A DNA stretch of 64,000 nucleotides from BD2-11 clade cluster bacterium bin43. Lineage in GTDB: Bacteria > Gemmatimonadota > Gemmatimonadetes > Longimicrobiales > Gaopeijiaceae. Below, piece by piece: positions 1-8,133 of the stretch. Under the pieces are notes generated by a model that did not search any database, was not told the origin of the DNA, and saw only the letters and a list, made by a program, of their open reading frames with translations. Where the stretch lies: the NCBI GenBank assembly GCA_002238605.1, contig MPMR01000016.1:20501-84500 (forward strand). The letters run 5' to 3'. Position 1 is the first letter of the stretch; each line of letters begins with the position of its first letter. The position numbers and the translations under genes are program-made.

Positions 1-2
1 AC

Positions 3-581
3 ACCGGCTTCAGCCCCGACTCCGCGCTGCACGGGCGCGTGGCCCCCACCGAGATCGACGCCGACTACCGGGGCGTCCACGTGCGCGGGGTGGTCCACGA
101 CGAGAACGCCTGGGCGGTGGGGGGCGTGGCCGGCCACGCCGGTCTCTTCTCCTCCGCGCGCGACATCGCCGTCTACGCGGCCATGATGCTCGGCGGAGGC
201 CGCGCCGGCCCCTGCGACGCCACGCCGGGCACACCCTGCAGCGCGCCCCGGGCGGAGGCGGCCCGCATCGTGGAGTCCGCAACGCTGGACGGCTTCACCG
301 GCCGCCACGACTCCAGTGCGAGCCGCGCTACCGGCTGGGACACCCCCTCCGGCAACTCCTCGGCGGGACGGTTCTTCACCGGGCGCGCCTTCGGCCACAC
401 CGGCTTCACCGGCCCCTCCGTGTGGATCGACCCAGAGCTCGACCTGGCCGTGGTGCTGCTCCTGAACCGAGTCAACCCCACCCGCGAGAACACCCGGCAC
501 GTGCCGCTGCGGCGGGAGGTGCACGACCTGGCCGCCCAGGCCGTGACAGACCTCGAGATCGAGCCGCGGCCGCCGTCGTGA
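3..581 (+). CDS. Serine hydrolase of the beta-lactamase (class C/EstB-like) family, 3' part only
   Basis: The reading frame is open from the left edge, so the start and the SxxK nucleophile motif lie outside the window. About 192 C-terminal residues are visible. They carry the AVGGVAGHAGLFSSARDIA stretch and the GHTGFTG element, which corresponds to the HTG/KTG third motif of S12-type serine hydrolases, followed by a typical C-terminal strand region (VWIDPELDLAVVLLLNRVNP). Family members are penicillin-binding-protein-like peptidases or esterases, usually exported. The next genes are a sodium:solute symporter and a BadF-type sugar kinase. This fits a role in releasing or trimming cell-wall or amino-sugar material for uptake, but that role is inferred from context. 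In some bacteria such domains are fused behind a GH3 glycosidase, which cannot be checked here. Confidence 0.8.
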   Translation, partial: TGFSPDSALHGRVAPTEIDADYRGVHVRGVVHDENAWAVGGVAGHAGLFSSARDIAVYAAMMLGGGRAGPCDATPGTPCSAPRAEAARIVESATLDGFTGRHDSSASRATGWDTPSGNSSAGRFFTGRAFGHTGFTGPSVWIDPELDLAVVLLLNRVNPTRENTRHVPLRREVHDLAAQAVTDLEIEPRPPS

Positions 582-687
582 TCGTTCGCGACCGGCTCAC
601 CATCGGCCGCCGCGTGGTCTGCGTGGCGGCCTCGCCAGCCCGGATCGAGCACCCGCGCGCGGTCGGCAACCGGGCGACAGCGCTCCC

Positions 688-2133
688 TTGAACGGCTTCG
701 GAGGCGTCGACTTCGCCGTACTGGTGGCCTACCTGGCCGCCACCACCGCCTGGGGCGCCTGGCTGGGCCGCCGCCAGAGGGGCGGGGCGGACTACTTCCT
801 GGGGAACCGCAGGCTGCCCTGGGGGGCCGTGCTGCTGTCGGTGGTGGCCACCGAGACCAGCACGCTGACGTTCCTCTCCATTCCCGGGGTCGCGTACCTG
901 GGCACCCTGGGCTTCCTGCAGCTGACCTTCGGATACCTGGCCGGCCGGCTGGTGGTCGCGTCCCTGCTGCTGCCCGCCTACTACCGCGGCGAGCTCAAGA
1001 CCGCCTACGCCCTCCTGGGCGCCCGTTTCGGCAGCGGGGTTCGGCGCCTCACATCGGCGATCTTCATGGTCACCCGCCTCCTCGCCGACTCCGTACGCCT
1101 CTTCGCCACCGCCATCCCGCTCGCGCTGGTCACCGGCTGGCCCTACCCGCTCTCCATCCTGGTGATCGGCGCGCTCACGGTGGTCTACACCTACTTCGGC
1201 GGCATCAAGGCGGTCGTCTGGGTGGATGCGGTGCAGATGGCCCTCTACCTGCTGGGTGCGGCCATCGCCGTCTTCGTGCTGCAGGGTCTTGTCGATGGGG
1301 GATGGCCGGCGATCCTGGCGCAGGCGGGCGCGGCGGGCAAGCTCCGCATCGTGGACCTCTCCTTCGACCTCTCGGTGCCCTACACGCTGTGGGCGGGGCT
1401 GCTGGGCGGCGGCTTCCTGGCGATGGCCTCCCACGGCACCGACCAGCTCATCGTGCAGCGCCTGCTCACCTGCAAGGACCTGGCGGCCAGCCGCAGGGCG
1501 CTCATCGGCAGCGGCGTGGCGGTCGTGGGCCAGTTCGCCGTCTTCCTGCTGGTGGGGCTCGGCCTGTGGGCCTTCTACGAGAACCGCGCCTTCGACGCCT
1601 CCGACGAGATCTTCGCGCGCTTCATCGTCGAGGAGCTGCCTGCCGGCATCACCGGGCTTCTGATCGCGGGCGTGTTCGCGGCGGCGATGTCGTCGCTTTC
1701 CTCCTCCATCAACTCGCTCGCGTCCTCCTCCGCCTACGACTTCTGGGCTCCCGCGCGCGGCATCGAGGACGACGCGCGCATCCTGCGGGCCGGCAAGCTC
1801 TTCACCCTGATCTGGGCCGGGCTGCTGGTCGGGGGCGCGATCCTGTTCATCCCGCTGAGCGCCGGCACCAGCGCTGTCGAAGTCGCCCTCGCAGTCGCCT
1901 CGCTGGTCTACGGCGGCCTGCTGGGCGCCTTCGCCCTGGGCGTGCTGTCGCGGCGCGCCAGCGCGCGCGCGACGGGAGTGGGCATGGTGGCCGGGATCGG
2001 CGTGGTCACCTGCATCTGGATCTTCTTCCCCGACCTGGTGGCGTGGCCCTGGTTCGTGCTCATCGGGACGGCGATTACGGTGGTGGTTGGGATGGCGCTG
2101 GGTGGGGCGCGGCCGACGGCCGACAGAGCCTGA
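688..2133 (+). CDS. Sodium:solute symporter (SSS family)
   Basis: A 481-residue integral membrane protein with a start at TTG 688. The N-terminus (VDFAVLVAYLAATTAWGAWLG) followed by GADYFLGNRRLPW is the characteristic TM1/loop of SSS transporters, and LSVVATETSTLTFLSIPG is the conserved TM2 region. About 12-13 hydrophobic segments can be read along the chain, matching the usual 450-550 residues of the family. The YTYFGGIKAVVWVDAVQM motif after TM5 is also typical. SSS members import sugars, amino acids, vitamins or sialic acid with Na+, and the substrate cannot be read from sequence. The flanking serine hydrolase and downstream BadF-family kinase suggest an amino sugar or muropeptide-derived sugar. 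No Shine-Dalgarno is obvious in front of the TTG, so the start is less certain than the frame. Confidence 0.92.
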   Translation: MNGFGGVDFAVLVAYLAATTAWGAWLGRRQRGGADYFLGNRRLPWGAVLLSVVATETSTLTFLSIPGVAYLGTLGFLQLTFGYLAGRLVVASLLLPAYYRGELKTAYALLGARFGSGVRRLTSAIFMVTRLLADSVRLFATAIPLALVTGWPYPLSILVIGALTVVYTYFGGIKAVVWVDAVQMALYLLGAAIAVFVLQGLVDGGWPAILAQAGAAGKLRIVDLSFDLSVPYTLWAGLLGGGFLAMASHGTDQLIVQRLLTCKDLAASRRALIGSGVAVVGQFAVFLLVGLGLWAFYENRAFDASDEIFARFIVEELPAGITGLLIAGVFAAAMSSLSSSINSLASSSAYDFWAPARGIEDDARILRAGKLFTLIWAGLLVGGAILFIPLSAGTSAVEVALAVASLVYGGLLGAFALGVLSRRASARATGVGMVAGIGVVTCIWIFFPDLVAWPWFVLIGTAITVVVGMALGGARPTADRA

Positions 2134-2266
2134 TGCGCATTCCGGTCGCGGTCCCCGGGTGGCCGCCGCGAGGTGGCGGGGGATTGGTGGGTATTCCGGG
2201 CGCACCTGATGCGATGGGCGTGAGAGGACTCGGGCTGCCCGCCGCCGCCGCCCCACCCTCACCCCC

Positions 2267-2362
2267 GTGACGGGGCCGTACGTCGCGGGCGTTGACGACG
2301 GCAGGACCCCGCCCGTGACCGGAGCCTTCGTCGCGGGCGTCGACGGGGGCGGGACCCGCACC
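2267..2362 (+). repeat. Tandem near-duplication of 48 bp at the start of the kinase gene
   Basis: Two adjacent 48-bp units (2267-2314 and 2315-2362) align without gaps at 36 of 48 positions. Both begin with GTG and encode VTGPYVAGVDDGRTPP and VTGAFVAGVDGGGTRT. The second unit carries the intact nucleotide-binding DGGGT motif of the kinase, while the first has lost it (DDGRT). The units are in the same frame, so the first copy could be translated as a 16-residue extension. Confidence 0.85.
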
Positions 2363-3226
2363 CGCGTGCTGCTCCTCGCCCGCGACGGCGCGACCGGCGG
2401 CCGGGCGGAAGGCCCCGCCGCGCTGGTGCGTCCCGACCGCCCCGCCCCCGCGGCCCGGGTGGTCGCGGACACCGTCCGCCGCGCCGCCGAAGAAGCCGGG
2501 GTCGCCCTTCCGCTCCCGGCGCTGTGGGCCGGCCTGGCCGGTGCCGGCCGACGCGAGGTGCGCCGCGCGCTGGAAGCGGCCCTGCGCGACGAGCAGGTCG
2601 CGCGCACGGTGCGGGTCGGCACGGACGTGGAGGCGGCGTTCCACGACGCTTTCGGCGGCGCCCCGGGCATCGTGGTGGTGGCCGGCACCGGCTCGGTGTT
2701 GCTGGGGGTGGGGGAAGACGGCCGCCGCCTGCAGGTCGGTGGGTGGGGCGCGGTGATGGGCGACGAAGGGAGCGGCTACCAAATCGGCGTGTCGGCCCTG
2801 CGGACCATCGCGGCCGCGGCCGACGGGCGCGGCCCCTCGACCGCCCTCACCGCCGCCGTTCTCGACCACCTCAGCCTCGACCGCCCCCGCAGCTTGCCCG
2901 TCTGGGCCGAGTCCGCCACCAAGGCCGAAATCGCCGCCCTCGCGCCCTTGGTGATCCGCACCGCCCGCTCCGGCGACGCCGCCGCAAGCACCGTGGTCCG
3001 GAGCGCCCTGGACGCACTCGGCGATCAGTTGTCCGCCGCCATCCACAACCTCTTCTCCTCCGGCGCCCCCCCTCCAGTGGCCCTCGCTGGCGGCCTCATC
3101 GCCCCGGACGGCCCCTTGCGCTCGGACCTGGAGCGCCTCGCCTCGTCGGCTGGCGGCCGTCTGCTCCCCCGCGCCGTCGTCCCCCAACGTGGCGCGGCCC
3201 GTCTCGCCCTCACCCTTCCGGACTGA
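2315..3226 (+). CDS. BadF/BadG/BcrA/BcrD-family ATPase, probable N-acetylhexosamine kinase
   Basis: A protein of about 303 residues of the ASKHA sugar-kinase fold. It starts with FVAGVDGGGTRTRVLLLA (phosphate-1 loop). It contains GIVVVAGTGSVLLGV (phosphate-2/GTGS motif) and VGGWGAVMGDEGSGYQIG, which is diagnostic for the BadF family of GlcNAc and GlcNAc/MurNAc kinases, and ends with PVALAGGLIAPDGPL. GTG 2315 was chosen because it precedes the intact DGGGT loop and has an AGGA eight bases upstream. An in-frame GTG at 2267 would add a degenerate copy of the first 16 residues. Known relatives phosphorylate GlcNAc, glucosamine or MurNAc in the cytoplasm, and the adjacent symporter supports salvage of an imported amino sugar. 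The exact sugar is not known. Confidence 0.85.
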   Translation: MTGAFVAGVDGGGTRTRVLLLARDGATGGRAEGPAALVRPDRPAPAARVVADTVRRAAEEAGVALPLPALWAGLAGAGRREVRRALEAALRDEQVARTVRVGTDVEAAFHDAFGGAPGIVVVAGTGSVLLGVGEDGRRLQVGGWGAVMGDEGSGYQIGVSALRTIAAAADGRGPSTALTAAVLDHLSLDRPRSLPVWAESATKAEIAALAPLVIRTARSGDAAASTVVRSALDALGDQLSAAIHNLFSSGAPPPVALAGGLIAPDGPLRSDLERLASSAGGRLLPRAVVPQRGAARLALTLPD

Positions 3227-3449
3227 CCGCTGCCCGTCACCACCTGTCCGCACCTCGGCGAACTGGTCGAAGAGTTCCCCGATCGGAAGCGGCCCGCCTG
3301 GAAGGTCGTCCGGTGGCGCGCCGGCGACTTGACCATGTCGCCGGAAAGCGGCTTATTCCCGCCATGATCAAACCGGATTACCGGCCCTCCGCGACTTCCC
3401 GCGCCGGGCGGGATTCGCAGTCGAAGCGGCCCGCAGCTTCTCCGAACCC

Positions 3450-6008
3450 GTGACGTCCGCTCCAACACCTGTCCGCGAGGTACGCCGTCCGGTTGCGCCT
3501 CCGATCCGGATCATGAAGTTCGGCGGAACCTCGGTCGGAAGCGCCTCGCGCATCCGGCACGTCGTCGGCCTCGTCGCAGATGCCCGGGCCGACTCCACCC
3601 CTGTCGTGGTCGTCTCCGCGGTGGGCGGCATCACGAACCGGCTGGTCGAGGTCGCCGACCTTGCGGGGCGCGGAGACGAGGGCCACGCGGCGGTGACGCG
3701 GGAGATCGAAGCCGCGCACCGAGAGCTGCTCCACGCCCTTGCTCCGGCCGACGAGACGCCGAGCCTCTCCCTGCGCCTCGACGCGGCGATGGACGAACTC
3801 CGGCGCCTCGCGAGCGGAGCCCAGTTGCTCGGCGAGTGCACCCTCCGCACGCGCGACCGGATCCTTGCCTTCGGCGAACTTCTCTCCTCCGTGCTGGTCG
3901 CCGCGTGCATGCGCTCCCACGGGATCGCGGCCGTCGACGTGGACGCAAGGGAGCTCTTCCGGACCGACAATCGGTTCGGTTCGGCAAGGGTGGATCAGCG
4001 GGGCTCGCGGCAGCTGGTGCGCGCGCGGCTTCCCGGAGACGCCGGGATCCCGGTCGTCACAGGGTTCATCGGCTCGACGGCGGAGGGGGAGACGACCACG
4101 CTGGGCCGGGGCGCGTCCGACTACACCGCCACCCTTCTCGCCTCGATGCTCGGCGCGGCGGAGGTCGAGATCTGGACGGACGTGGACGGCGTCCTCACCG
4201 CGGATCCGCAGGCCGTGCCCGAAGCGGCCCCGATACGCGAGATCAGCTACGAGGAGCTCCTCGAGCTCGCCCACTTCGGGGCGAAGGTGATCTGCCCCCC
4301 GGCGGTGGAGCCCGCCCGGCGCGCCGGAACCGTGCTGCGGATCCGGAGCACCCTCGATCCGTCCCTCCCGGGGACGCTGGTCGTGGCCTCGCTTCCCGCG
4401 GATCCTCTTCGGCCGGTCCGCGGCATTTCAGCGACCAGGGACGTGGCGGTGATCCGGCTCGCCGGGGTCGAGACGGTCGGTGTCACGGAGGCCTCGCAGC
4501 GGATCTTCCGTGCGCTTCGTCTTGCCGACGTGGACTCGCTTCTCTTCACGCAGGACTCGGGCGCGCACGCCGTGTCCCTCGCGGTCAGGGGTGCCGACGC
4601 GGAACGCGCCCGGGTCGCGCTGGGGGCCGAGTTCCGGAGGGAGCGGGAGTTGCGGCTGGTGCGTGAACTGGCCGTCGAGCAGGGCTTTTCGATCCTCGCG
4701 GTGGTGGGAGAGGGGATGCGCGACACGCCCGGTGTCTCCGGGAAACTCTTCTCCGCGCTGGGCGCCGCGAAGGTGAATCTGCACGCCATCGCCCAGGGAT
4801 CCTCCGAGCGCAACATCTCATGGGTCGTGAGCACGGGGCAGGAGGGTGTCGCGCTCCGCACCGTTCACCGGGCCTTCTTCACTCCGCCGGGCGAACTCGA
4901 GCCCGTCCGCATCCTGGTACTCGGGGCGGGCGGCGTCGGCGCAGCCTTCCTGGACCAGCTCGCCGCAAATGGGGACGATGCCATGCGGCCCCACGGGATC
5001 CAGCCTGTCCTGGTCGGAATCTCGAACAGCCGGAGCGCCGTAACCGACCTCGAAGGCCTGGTGTCCGGCCGGTGGCGATCGCACCTCGAGGGCGGCTCGG
5101 ACGACCCCGAGCGAGCCTTCGAGGCGGTCTGGACGGGCGACCCGCTCGTCGTCGTCGACTGCACCGCGAGCGCGGCCATCTCGGCGAGGTACGCGGACTA
5201 CCTCCGCGCCGGGGCCGCCGTGGTCACGGCGAACAAGATCGCTCTCTCCGGACCCATCGAGGAGTACACGACGCTCATGCGCCTTGCCGCGCGCGGGAGC
5301 GGCCTCCACCACGGGACGACCGTGGGGGCCGGCCTTCCGATGGTTCAGATGATCGCCGAGCTTGGGCGGAGCGGCGACACCGTCACCTCTCTGGAGGGAA
5401 CGCTGTCGGGGACGCTCAGCTTCCTGATGGACGAGCTGCACCGCGGGCGCCGGTTCAGCTCGGCGGTCGAGGAGGCCCGGCGGAAGGGGATCTCCGAGCC
5501 GGATCCGAGGGAGGACCTGGGCCTTCGCGACGTGGTCCGCAAGCTCGTCATCCTGGCGCGGACGGCGGGGATCCGGATCGAATCCTCCGATGTCGACGTC
5601 GAACCGATCCTCCCGGAGCGCCTCCTCCAGCCCGGCTCGGTCCGGGAGTTCATCGAGCGGCTCTCCGGGCTCGACGCCGAGATGGCGGAGAGGGCCCGCG
5701 CGGCGGCGGCGCAAGGGCGGCGGCTCGTCTGCTTGGCGCGGGTGGCGCCCGGCGCGGCCTCCGTCCGCCTCGAGGCGATGCCCGCGCAGCAACCCGCCGA
5801 GCGAACCCGCGGGACCGAGAACCTCCTCGTCATCCGCTCTCGATGGTACGCCGATCATCCTATGGTGATTCAGGGCCCCGGAGCGGGACCCGAGGTCACC
5901 GCCGCCGGGCTCATGACCGACCTGGTGGCGGCTGCCGGGCGGGTTGCCAACCGAGCGGGGCAGGATCGGCGGCGAACTTCCTGGCCCCGGTCAGGTCTTT
6001 CGACGTAG
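3450..6008 (+). CDS. thrA: Bifunctional aspartokinase / homoserine dehydrogenase
   Basis: An 852-residue fusion, close to E. coli ThrA (820). Residues 20-320 are aspartokinase: the IMKFGGTSVG substrate/ATP motif at 22-30 and GRGASDYTATLLA. Residues about 330-475 hold the two ACT-type regulatory segments (DVAVIRLAGVETVGV and FSILAVVGEGMRDTPGVSG). Residues about 485-845 are homoserine dehydrogenase, with the Rossmann motif ILVLGAGGVGAAFL and the GISEPDPREDLGLRDVVRK signature. The protein makes aspartyl phosphate and reduces aspartate semialdehyde to homoserine for Thr/Met/Lys synthesis, and ACT domains usually confer threonine inhibition. GTG 3450 gives a 21-residue leader before an in-frame ATG at 3513. 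Either could be the start, and neither has a clear Shine-Dalgarno. Confidence 0.95.
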   Translation: MTSAPTPVREVRRPVAPPIRIMKFGGTSVGSASRIRHVVGLVADARADSTPVVVVSAVGGITNRLVEVADLAGRGDEGHAAVTREIEAAHRELLHALAPADETPSLSLRLDAAMDELRRLASGAQLLGECTLRTRDRILAFGELLSSVLVAACMRSHGIAAVDVDARELFRTDNRFGSARVDQRGSRQLVRARLPGDAGIPVVTGFIGSTAEGETTTLGRGASDYTATLLASMLGAAEVEIWTDVDGVLTADPQAVPEAAPIREISYEELLELAHFGAKVICPPAVEPARRAGTVLRIRSTLDPSLPGTLVVASLPADPLRPVRGISATRDVAVIRLAGVETVGVTEASQRIFRALRLADVDSLLFTQDSGAHAVSLAVRGADAERARVALGAEFRRERELRLVRELAVEQGFSILAVVGEGMRDTPGVSGKLFSALGAAKVNLHAIAQGSSERNISWVVSTGQEGVALRTVHRAFFTPPGELEPVRILVLGAGGVGAAFLDQLAANGDDAMRPHGIQPVLVGISNSRSAVTDLEGLVSGRWRSHLEGGSDDPERAFEAVWTGDPLVVVDCTASAAISARYADYLRAGAAVVTANKIALSGPIEEYTTLMRLAARGSGLHHGTTVGAGLPMVQMIAELGRSGDTVTSLEGTLSGTLSFLMDELHRGRRFSSAVEEARRKGISEPDPREDLGLRDVVRKLVILARTAGIRIESSDVDVEPILPERLLQPGSVREFIERLSGLDAEMAERARAAAAQGRRLVCLARVAPGAASVRLEAMPAQQPAERTRGTENLLVIRSRWYADHPMVIQGPGAGPEVTAAGLMTDLVAAAGRVANRAGQDRRRTSWPRSGLST

Positions 6009-6011
6009 GCC

Positions 6012-6186
6012 GTCTGCCATTTTGGCAGACTCTCGCCCTTCTCCCGCCTGGAACGCAACCCCGCCCCATCGAGCGTCTCCATCACCTGACAAAATGGCAG
6101 ACTTGTCCGCTTGCCTCCCTGGGCCGGACAGACATCTTGTCATGCCAATGTCCCGCAACTCGTTGTCGTCAGACATTTTGGCAGAC
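6012..6186 (+). promoter_or_regulatory. Array of GTCTGCCA-TTT-TGGCAGAC-type palindromic sites upstream of hsp20
   Basis: Between thrA and hsp20 lies a perfect palindrome with 8-bp arms and a TTT centre at 6012-6030. A reverse-oriented copy (CCTGACAAAATGGCAGAC) is at 6085-6102 and a third (CAGACATTTTGGCAGAC) at 6170-6186. A more degenerate copy (ACAGACATCTTGTCA) sits at 6128-6142. Repeated dyads in front of a heat-shock gene suggest an operator array for a repressor or activator. The motif is neither CIRCE nor the HAIR site of HspR as I know them. The regulator is unknown. Confidence 0.6.
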
Positions 6187-6193
6187 TCTTCAC

Positions 6194-6208
6194 TGGCACG
6201 CTCCCTGC
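6194..6208 (+). promoter_or_regulatory. Possible sigma-54 (-24/-12) promoter for hsp20
   Basis: TGGCACG at 6194-6200 and CTGC at 6205-6208 place GG and GC exactly ten bases apart, as in the sigma-54 consensus TGGCACG-N4-TTGC with one mismatch. Transcription would start near 6220, about 70 nt before the hsp20 ATG and just downstream of the palindromic array. Such matches occur by chance in GC-rich DNA, so this is tentative. Confidence 0.3.
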
Positions 6209-6292
6209 CGCTGACAGAGCCGACGCGTGCAGGATCAGGCATCGGAAGCCTGACGACGCGGATTCGGTTACAAGAGACTCAATGGAGGAAAC

Positions 6293-6742
6293 ATGACGAC
6301 CATCGCCAAGTACCGTTCGCTCTCGCCCACGCAGGTGCTCAGGGCCTTCAATTCCGCCTTTCCTACCAGCCCGTCCTTCCCCTTCGGGGCCTTCATCAAC
6401 ACGGACTGGGTTCCGCCCGTCAACGTCGAGGAGACCGCGGACTCGATCCTCGTGACCACGGAACTCCCGGGCGTATCGCCCGACGACGTCGAGATCGAGG
6501 TTGAGGAGAACGTGCTGACGATTCGCGGGGAGAAGCACGAGGAGCGCGAGGAGGAGGACGCCGAGCGCCACATGCACATCTCCGAGCGGATCACGGGAAG
6601 CTTCAACCGCTCCTTCACCCTGCCGCGCAAGGTGGACGTCGAGGGCATCGACGCCGACTTCGGCGACGGGGTGCTCAGGGTCAGCGTCCCCAAGGCGCCC
6701 GAGACCCGCGCCCGCAGGATCGAGGTGAAGGCGCGCGCCTAG
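6293..6742 (+). CDS. Small heat-shock protein, Hsp20/alpha-crystallin family
   Basis: A 149-residue cytoplasmic ATP-independent chaperone that holds unfolding proteins. A strong GGAGGAA Shine-Dalgarno lies just before ATG 6293. Residues about 42-140 are the alpha-crystallin domain: VNVEETADSILVTTELPG, SPDDVEIEVEENVLTIRGE, then GSFNRSFTLPRKVDVEGI and the ADFGDGVLRVSVPK strand, which contains the conserved GVL motif. The C-terminus (ARRIEVKARA) has a short I-x-V-like tail used in oligomer contacts. The gene is monocistronic, preceded by the palindromic array at 6012-6186 and followed by a strong terminator. This suggests its own stress-responsive control. Confidence 0.95.
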   Translation: MTTIAKYRSLSPTQVLRAFNSAFPTSPSFPFGAFINTDWVPPVNVEETADSILVTTELPGVSPDDVEIEVEENVLTIRGEKHEEREEEDAERHMHISERITGSFNRSFTLPRKVDVEGIDADFGDGVLRVSVPKAPETRARRIEVKARA

Positions 6743-6836
6743 CGGCCGACCCCCGGGGAAGACCCGCGCCTGGCCAGCCAGCCCTGCGGTGAGCGCTGCG
6801 CCTGGCCGCGGCCCCCTTGACGCCGCCGGACCGAAT

Positions 6837-6866
6837 CGGACCCGGTTTCCGCCGGGTCCGTTTTTT
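6837..6866 (+). terminator. Rho-independent terminator after hsp20
   Basis: A perfect 9-bp stem (CGGACCCGG / CCGGGTCCG) with a TTTCCG loop is followed directly by six T residues. It lies about 95 nt after the hsp20 stop codon. Confidence 0.9.
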
Positions 6867-7089
6867 CGTGCGCTCGATTCCGCCCTCGCGGCCGGCCGGG
6901 CTCGGGAACGAAACGCTGGCGGAGCGGGACGCGTCTCCGGGCGCCGAAAAAGCCCCGGTCCGATATCATGTTTGATGGCATCCCGGGGGATGCTAACTTG
7001 GTGGCGACCTGTTCCGTTCCCCAGGCGCGCAGGAACGCGTCCTCGATTCCCGGTCCCGCCGGCGCCCGTCACCTGAAACGAACTCGCGC
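6867..7089. other. Non-coding spacer between the hsp20 terminator and trpS
   Basis: No convincing ORF, RNA structure or repeat is visible. It must hold the trpS promoter, but no clear -35/-10 pair could be picked. Together with 6743-6836 it makes a 347-nt gene-free stretch. Confidence 0.6.
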
Positions 7090-8133
7090 ATGACCCACGC
7101 CACCACCCGGCCCCCGCCGGGATCGCGCGTCTTCAGCGGAATGCAGCCCAGCGGCGAAGCCCACCTCGGCAACTACCTGGGTGCGTTGCGCCAGTGGGCC
7201 GCCATGCAGGAAGACTACGACTGCATCTACTGCATCGTGGATCAGCACGCCATCACGGGTCCCTACGAACCCGGGGCGCTCCCCGGCGCCGTCTTCGATC
7301 TCGCGATCGGCTTTCTGGCCTCGGGCCTCGATCCCGAGCGCTCCATCATCTTCGTGCAGTCCGATGTCCCGGAGCACACCGAGCTGAGCTGGCTCTTCAA
7401 CTCGGTGGCGCCCATCGGCGACCTCGAGCGCATGATCCAGTTCAAGGAGAAGTCCGAGCGCATGGAGTCGGTGCCGGTAGGGCTCCTAAACTACCCGGTG
7501 CTGCAGGCCGCCGACATCCTCCTCTACCGCGCCGACGTGGTGCCCGTGGGAGAGGACCAGCGCCAGCACCTTGAGCTGACCCGGGACATCGCGCGCAAGT
7601 GGAACGCCCGCTTCGGCAAGTACCTGCCGGAGCCCCGGCCCTACATTCCGCGCGCGGGCCGGATCGTGGGGCTGGACGGCCGCTCCAAGATGAGCAAGTC
7701 GCTCGGCAACACGGTGGGCATCCTCGACGAGCCCGACGAGATCCGCAGGCGCGTGCGCACCGCGGTGACCGATCCGGCGCGCATCCGCAGGACCGACCCC
7801 GGGCGCCCGGAGGTCTGCAACGTCTATTCGCTGCACGAACATTTCGCGGACGGCGAGCGGCTCGAGGATATCGCCCGCCAGTGCCGCACGGCGCAGCGCG
7901 GGTGCGTCCAGTGCAAGGGCATGCTGGCCGAGGAGATCGACGAGGCCTTCGCCCCCATGCGGGAGGTTGCCGCGCACTACCGCGCACACCCGGAGGAAGT
8001 GCTCCGGATTCTGGATGACGGAGCGAGGAAGGCCGCAGCCATCGCCGGCGAGACCATGGCGGAGGTGCGGTCGCGCATGGGACTCGACTGGAAGCGCACC
8101 GCGCGAGCATCGACGGAGGAAACGGAGTCATGA
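7090..8133 (+). CDS. trpS: Tryptophanyl-tRNA synthetase
   Basis: A 347-residue class I aminoacyl-tRNA synthetase that charges tRNA-Trp. FSGMQPSGEAHLGNYLGAL contains the HIGH-type motif (HLGN, residues 25-28). The KMSKS loop is at 200-204 within GRSKMSKSLGNT. DYDCIYCIVDQHAIT and VGEDQRQHLELTRDIA are conserved TrpRS active-site segments. Length matches bacterial TrpRS (330-350). The gene overlaps the downstream aldolase gene by 4 nt (ATGA), which implies translational coupling. Confidence 0.97.
   Translation: MTHATTRPPPGSRVFSGMQPSGEAHLGNYLGALRQWAAMQEDYDCIYCIVDQHAITGPYEPGALPGAVFDLAIGFLASGLDPERSIIFVQSDVPEHTELSWLFNSVAPIGDLERMIQFKEKSERMESVPVGLLNYPVLQAADILLYRADVVPVGEDQRQHLELTRDIARKWNARFGKYLPEPRPYIPRAGRIVGLDGRSKMSKSLGNTVGILDEPDEIRRRVRTAVTDPARIRRTDPGRPEVCNVYSLHEHFADGERLEDIARQCRTAQRGCVQCKGMLAEEIDEAFAPMREVAAHYRAHPEEVLRILDDGARKAAAIAGETMAEVRSRMGLDWKRTARASTEETES

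Noticed and set aside
472..2688. 738-codon open frame on the minus strand
   Set aside because: It lies antisense to the symporter and kinase. The sequence is low-complexity Arg/Gly/Pro/Ala with no family motif, a typical GC-rich shadow frame.
3227..3449. Possible leader peptide or riboswitch before thrA
   Set aside because: No Thr/Ile-rich short ORF and no hairpin with a U-run could be found.
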